Assembly (NCBI GenBank): GCA_964344765.1
Contig: CAYFOM010000022.1
Coordinates: forward strand, 1 to 64,000
Length of the DNA: 64,000 nt
Direction of reading: 5' to 3'
Source of the DNA: JACNIZ01 sp964344765
Lineage (GTDB): Bacteria > Planctomycetota > UBA1135
Shown: in pieces, positions 60,261 through 64,000 of the stretch
Layout of the letters: each line of letters opens with the position of its first letter
Numbering within the stretch: the first letter of the stretch is position 1
Notes under the pieces: model-generated
What the model saw: the letters and a program-made list of their open reading frames with translations, nothing else
Told to the model about the DNA's origin: nothing
Databases searched by the model: none
Made by a program: the position numbers and the translations under genes

Positions 60261-63200
60261 ATGTTTGAGCCCCTCAGCCGGGAATACCTCGACCAGCCGA
60301 ATGCCTTTGAACTGGGCATTTTGAAGGACTGGGAGCAGGAAGATCTGCTGCACGCCGCCCTCGAGGCACGTGCCGACGCTGAGCCTTTCGTGTTTTTCGA
60401 AGGGCCGCCTACCGCCAATGGACGTCCGGGCATTCACCATGCCCTGGCGCGCACGTTGAAGGACTGCATTTGCCGTTATTGGACGATGCGCGGCCGCCGC
60501 GTGTTGCGCAAAGCCGGTTGGGACACCCACGGCTTGCCGGTGGAGTTGGAGGTGGAAAAGCAGCTGGGAATTTCCGGCAAGCCCGAGATTGAAAAGCATG
60601 GCATCGGCCCGTTTAACCAGGCCTGCCGCGATTCGGTTTTCACTTACAAAGAAGAGTGGGAGCGCTTGTCCGAGCGCATCGGATATTTGCTCGACTACGC
60701 CAAGCCGTACGTGACCTACGACAAGGATTACGTCGAAAGTGTTTGGTTCTTGCTGTCGCGCTTTGCCAAAGCCGATTTGATGTACCGCGGTTCCAAAGTG
60801 CTGCCGTGGTGCGGTCGCTGCGGCACAGGTTTGAGCAGCCACGAGGTGGGGCAGGGCTACGAAGACATCGATGATCCGTCGGTGTGGATTTCCTTCCCGT
60901 TGAAGGAAGGAAGCGGCCTGCTGGAAGGCGCTGCTTTGGTCGCGTGGACGACGACGCCATGGACGCTGCCGTCAAACATGGCGACTTGTGTGCACCCGGA
61001 CTTTGATTACGCGGTGGTGCAAGCCAACGGCGGCAAGTACGTGCTGCTGGAATCCAAAGCCGCCGACATCTTCGGCGAAGAGATCGAAGTGCTCGGTTCG
61101 GTCAAAGGATCGGAGCTGCGCGGCCTGAGCTACGAACCGCTGTTTTGCTGGGATGGCGGCACCGTGGTGTTGGAAGGGGATAAGCGTCACATTGTGCTCG
61201 CCGACCCCTTCGTCACCGATGAAGACGGCACCGGCATCGTGCACCTCGCACCCTACGGCGCCGACGACTTCCGCTTGGCCCAACAAGAGGGCATTGAAGC
61301 CATCCTTGGTGTAGGAAGTGAAGCGCGTTTGCTGACCGACATCGCCGGCGTCGAGCCCGGCACCTTCTTCCGCGATGCCAACAAAGCTCTGGCGCGCGAT
61401 CTGAAGGAGCGCGGTCGTTTGCTTAAGATCAGCCAATACCGGCACAGCTACCCACATTGCTGGCGCTGCTCGACGCCGCTGATTTACTTCCCGTCGCCGG
61501 CGTGGTTCTTGCGCACCACTGCGTACAAGGACCGCATGGTGGAAGGCAACAAGAAGATCACTTGGGCACCGCCTGAAATCGGTAGTGGGCGATTCGGCGA
61601 GTGGTTGGAAAACAACATTGACTGGGCGCTGTCGCGTGACCGTTACTGGGGCACGCCGCTGCCGGTTTGGGTCAATGAAAGTGATCCAGAAGATTGGCTT
61701 TGCGTCGAAAGTTTCGCCGAGTTGGACGAACTCGCCGGCGGCCTGCCCGACGGTTTTGATCCGCACCGGCCGATGGTCGACGACATCACCTTCGAAACGC
61801 CGACGCCGGGCAAATCCGGCACGATGCGGCGGGTGAAATCGGTGATTGACTGCTGGTTCGACAGTGGTGCAATGCCGTATGCGCAATACCACTGGCCGTT
61901 TGAAAACCGCGAGTTGGTTGCTGAGCAATTCCCGGCTGACTTCATCGCCGAAGGATTGGATCAAACGCGCGGTTGGTTCTACACCTTGCACGCCATTTCG
62001 ACCTTCTTAACGCAGGTGGATGACGAGTTGTGGGCCAGTGGTGAACTGTGGGGTGAGAAGTTGCCGCGCCTAGAATCCGGTAGCGCTTATCGCTCGTGCA
62101 TGGTCAACGGTTTGGTGCTCGACAAAAACGGCCAAAAGATGTCGAAGTCATTGGGCAATACCGTCGACCCGTTTGCGGCGATTGAAGAGCATGGCATCGA
62201 CTCGATTCGTTGGAGCATGTTGGGTGGCGGCGCCACGCACTTGTCGAAGCGTTACGACGATCGCCAAATCAGTGAGGTGCGTCGCCGCGTGATTGGAACC
62301 ATCACGGCGAGCTATGACTTCTTAGCGTTGTACGCGCGCACCGAAAACTGGACACCAGGAACCGACACTCCGGCGCGCAGCGAACGTGAGCCGTTAGATC
62401 GTTGGATTTTGAGTCGCACCGCGCGCTGCGCCGAAGAATGCGTCACCGCATTTGAACAACTCGAACCAGGGCGTGCATTGCGTGCAATGGAGACGCTGGT
62501 CGTCGACGAGCTGTCCAACTGGTACATCCGTCGCAACCGCCGACGTTTTTGGGAGAGCGAAAACCGTCCATCGCAAATGGCCGCTTTCGCTACCTTGCAC
62601 GAAGTCATGCTTGCCGTCGTCAAGATGATGGCGCCGGTTGCGCCGTTCTTAGCGGATGGTTTGTGGCATCGTTTGGGCCAACCGGGCACCGTGCACTTGG
62701 CTGCGTATCCGCACCCGGTTGCAGGCGAAGGCGGCTTTAGCAGCGACGATCGCGATTTAGGCCTAGAAGCGGCAATGGACCCGATCCTACGCGCTTCCAA
62801 ACTCGGCCGTTCGGTGCGCGAACGCGTGCAAATCCGCGTGCGTCAACCGTTGTCGAAGTTAATGGTGCACATCGCCGGTGAAGCTTCGTTGGCTGCAAGT
62901 CCGCGCGACTATGAAAGTGCGTTGCGTACCGAACTCAATGTCAAAGAAGTTGAGTGGATTGAGGGTACGCCTGAGTTCTTGCAAGTGCGCGCCAAAGCCA
63001 ACTTTAAGTTGCTGGGTCGTCGCGCAGGTAAAAACATGAAAGCGTTGGCCGCGGCCATCGGTGAGTTGCCCCGCGAAACATTGTTCGCCTTGCAGGGCGG
63101 TGCCAGTCACGACGTCGAAGCCAATGGCGAGGTCTACACCTTGCAAGGGGAAGACGTGCTGTTGGAAACGCTTTCGGTAGAAGGTTTGGAAGCTGCAAGC

Positions 63201-63518
63201 GATGGAACAGTCACCATCGGTTTGTCAGTGGAACTCGATGACGAGTTAATCGCCGAGGGTTTAGCCCGTGAGGTTCTCAACCGCGTGCAAACCCAACGTC
63301 GCGAAGCCGGATTGGAAGTCAGCGATCGCATTGAGTTGCGCGTGAGCGGTAGTGAAGACGTCCGCGTTGCGATTGAAAAACACGGTCCATGGATTGCCGG
63401 CGAAGTGCTTGCGCCAGCCGGTTGTGTTTGGAGTGGCGACGGCGAAGGTGAGTTCCAGGAATGGGCTCTACCAGATGGAGCGACGGTTTCACTTTCTATC
63501 GCCAAAATTTCTTCGTGA
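60261..63518 (+). CDS. ileS: Isoleucyl-tRNA synthetase, type 2, with GIHH motif
   Basis: 1085 residues. Class I synthetase with KMSKS at 626-630 (inside 'KNGQKMSKSLGN') and the CP1 editing domain ('AWTTTPWTLPSNMATCVHPDFDYAVV' in parts, about 235-420). The HIGH motif is GIHH (Gly57, Ile58, His59, His60), that is H and G exchanged against the usual HxGH. The length and the lack of a C-terminal Cys cluster suggest the eukaryote-like type (IleRS2), known to resist mupirocin. Charges tRNA-Ile. Followed by a 6S RNA gene; I see no other ileS in the window. Confidence 0.96.
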   Translation: MFEPLSREYLDQPNAFELGILKDWEQEDLLHAALEARADAEPFVFFEGPPTANGRPGIHHALARTLKDCICRYWTMRGRRVLRKAGWDTHGLPVELEVEKQLGISGKPEIEKHGIGPFNQACRDSVFTYKEEWERLSERIGYLLDYAKPYVTYDKDYVESVWFLLSRFAKADLMYRGSKVLPWCGRCGTGLSSHEVGQGYEDIDDPSVWISFPLKEGSGLLEGAALVAWTTTPWTLPSNMATCVHPDFDYAVVQANGGKYVLLESKAADIFGEEIEVLGSVKGSELRGLSYEPLFCWDGGTVVLEGDKRHIVLADPFVTDEDGTGIVHLAPYGADDFRLAQQEGIEAILGVGSEARLLTDIAGVEPGTFFRDANKALARDLKERGRLLKISQYRHSYPHCWRCSTPLIYFPSPAWFLRTTAYKDRMVEGNKKITWAPPEIGSGRFGEWLENNIDWALSRDRYWGTPLPVWVNESDPEDWLCVESFAELDELAGGLPDGFDPHRPMVDDITFETPTPGKSGTMRRVKSVIDCWFDSGAMPYAQYHWPFENRELVAEQFPADFIAEGLDQTRGWFYTLHAISTFLTQVDDELWASGELWGEKLPRLESGSAYRSCMVNGLVLDKNGQKMSKSLGNTVDPFAAIEEHGIDSIRWSMLGGGATHLSKRYDDRQISEVRRRVIGTITASYDFLALYARTENWTPGTDTPARSEREPLDRWILSRTARCAEECVTAFEQLEPGRALRAMETLVVDELSNWYIRRNRRRFWESENRPSQMAAFATLHEVMLAVVKMMAPVAPFLADGLWHRLGQPGTVHLAAYPHPVAGEGGFSSDDRDLGLEAAMDPILRASKLGRSVRERVQIRVRQPLSKLMVHIAGEASLAASPRDYESALRTELNVKEVEWIEGTPEFLQVRAKANFKLLGRRAGKNMKALAAAIGELPRETLFALQGGASHDVEANGEVYTLQGEDVLLETLSVEGLEAASDGTVTIGLSVELDDELIAEGLAREVLNRVQTQRREAGLEVSDRIELRVSGSEDVRVAIEKHGPWIAGEVLAPAGCVWSGDGEGEFQEWALPDGATVSLSIAKISS

Positions 63519-63555
63519 AACTCACGGGGATTTCGTGAACCGAGCGCGCTTGCGT

Positions 63556-63561
63556 GATACT
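63556..63561 (+). promoter_or_regulatory. Probable -10 of the 6S RNA gene
   Basis: GATACT, 6 bases before the predicted RNA 5' end at 63568. A TTTCGT about 19 bases further upstream is a weak -35 candidate. Confidence 0.45.
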
Positions 63562-63567
63562 TTGAAT

Positions 63568-63718
63568 GTGTGCCAACGGTACCAACCGGGGACACAAGCC
63601 TCTGGTCCGATACTTCCAATAAGGGAGCATTGCTCCGCGTCAGGGTAAACCTGCCGGGCTGCGTCCCACCTGAATCGAGGGACCTTGAGTCTTTCTTCCC
63701 CTTTTGGTGCCGGCACGT
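63568..63718 (+). ncRNA. ssrS: 6S RNA
   Basis: About 150 bases in the 328-base gap after ileS. The ends pair as a long interrupted stem: GTGCC (63570) with GGCAC (63712), GGTACC with GGTGCC, GGGGA with TCCCC, and further in GGTCC with GGACC. The interior matches the conserved 6S strands: CCGATACTTCCA then TTGCTCCGCG on the 5' side (E. coli CCGATATTTCA and GCGCTCCGCG), and CACCTGAATCGAGGGACCTTGAG on the 3' side (shown here as CACCTGAA and CCTTGAG). 6S RNA mimics an open promoter and sequesters RNA polymerase with its main sigma factor in stationary phase. Exact ends are estimated. Confidence 0.85.
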
Positions 63719-63720
63719 TG

Positions 63721-63763
63721 CACCCCCGTTGACCCCTGTCGGTGAACGGGGTGTTGCATTTTT
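63721..63763 (+). terminator. Rho-independent terminator of the 6S RNA
   Basis: CACCCCCGTT pairs with AACGGGGTG (one bulged C), loop of 14 bases, followed by TTGCA and a run of five T (63759-63763). Confidence 0.75.
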
Positions 63764-63814
63764 AGGCGCGGCAATGGCTTGCGGTTATTTCTGGCAGGAT
63801 CAGCTGAATCCTTG

Positions 63815-63840
63815 ATTCTGCGGGCCAAAACCGCCAGAAT
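63815..63840 (+). repeat. Inverted repeat before the partial lipoprotein gene
   Basis: ATTCTG-CGG and CCG-C-CAGAAT flank a 7-base loop. The right arm contains CAGAAT, 6 bases before the GTG at 63847, a poor match to the -10 pattern seen elsewhere. It may be an operator or a hairpin. Confidence 0.45.
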
Positions 63841-63846
63841 TGCTGC

Positions 63847-64000
63847 GTGAATTTGCGCCTGCTCAGTGCCTGGATTGGCTTGCTTTCGGCAAGCATGGTT
63901 TTGACTTCCTGCGGCTCCGATGAAGCCGACTCCGGCCAGACCGCCGGAGTGGTTTCGCTCGATGACGAGCTCGGCGGTGCAAGCCCCGATACCGAAGTCG
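63847..64000 (+). CDS. Lipoprotein, 5' part only
   Basis: 51 codons are visible from GTG 63847 before the window ends. The product begins with a clear lipoprotein signal peptide: two-residue-basic start (NLRLLS), hydrophobic core (AWIGLLSASMVL) and lipobox LTSC, followed by an acidic, Ser/Gly-rich linker (GSDEADSGQTAG). The mature domain is beyond the window, so function cannot be given. Confidence 0.7.
   Translation, partial: MNLRLLSAWIGLLSASMVLTSCGSDEADSGQTAGVVSLDDELGGASPDTEV

Noticed and set aside
1..64000. CRISPR arrays, tRNA or rRNA genes, insertion sequences, prophage
   Set aside because: No spaced direct repeats, no cloverleaf with a CCA-like end, and no transposase or integrase motifs were found; almost all space is filled with ordinary genes.

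Overview
The window reads as a chromosomal segment of a free-living, GC-rich bacterium, most likely a member of the Planctomycetota. This is inferred from gene content: a sulfatase of the N-sulfoglucosamine/arylsulfatase type, a double DUF1080 (3-keto-disaccharide hydrolase) protein, a sialate O-acetylesterase, large secreted HAF and FG-GAP repeat proteins, a MoxR/DUF58/Bat operon and an eukaryote-like isoleucyl-tRNA synthetase. It is dense (56 genes or partial genes). I see no insertion sequence, integrase, CRISPR array or tRNA. The only gene-free stretch over 300 bases (63519-63846) holds a 6S RNA with its terminator.

Layout. 77-7486: secreted HAF and FG-GAP repeat proteins, a glycerophosphodiester phosphodiesterase and a thioredoxin-fold/TPR protein. 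7601-15801: one tightly coupled operon MoxR - DUF58 - small membrane protein - two von Willebrand A proteins (BatA/BatB type) - TPR protein - BatD-like protein - sulfatase, with start and stop codons overlapping at most junctions. 15862-16826: a TPR protein coupled to a PqqD-like (RiPP recognition element) protein. 16870-22632 (minus strand): phosphate operon pstS - phoU-like - pstC - pstA - pstB2 - pstB1 - unknown gene, with a PHO-box-like direct repeat upstream. 22767-29000 (minus): DUF885 metallopeptidase-like protein, NAD-dependent epimerase, double DUF1080 protein, M28 aminopeptidase with PDZ domain. 29050-32964 (plus): a four-gene cassette of membrane protein, LolD-type ATPase, FtsX-type permease and a degenerate ZnuA-like lipoprotein, followed by a beta-helix/PA14 protein. 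35240-37784 (minus): frameshifted membrane protein, rhodanese, DoxX/MauE protein, alpha/beta hydrolase. 37892-39808: molybdopterin oxidoreductase and a secreted protein. 39902-46450 (minus): TetR regulator with its RND efflux pump (outer membrane factor, adaptor, permease). 46553-54956: unknown protein, upp, DUF3293, deoC with two aldehyde dehydrogenase genes, sialate O-acetylesterase, HAD phosphatase. 54986-60183: bifunctional FTCD, RecQ, GNAT, secreted protein. 60261-64000: ileS, 6S RNA, and the start of a lipoprotein gene cut by the window edge.

The most notable points are: (1) two adjacent PstB ATPases with complementary motif loss, predicting an asymmetric heterodimeric phosphate importer; (2) a PhoU protein fused to a low-molecular-weight tyrosine phosphatase fold that has lost its catalytic Cys and Arg; (3) an ABC cassette that pairs an FtsX/LolD exporter-type module with a ZnuA-like lipoprotein lacking most metal ligands; (4) an isoleucyl-tRNA synthetase whose HIGH motif reads GIHH; (5) a recurring TAnnnT hexamer exactly 6 or 7 bases before many start codons, suggesting widespread leaderless mRNAs; (6) a 6S RNA; and (7) an ALDH16-like enzyme split over two genes. 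Functions are assigned by reading motifs; no database search was run.
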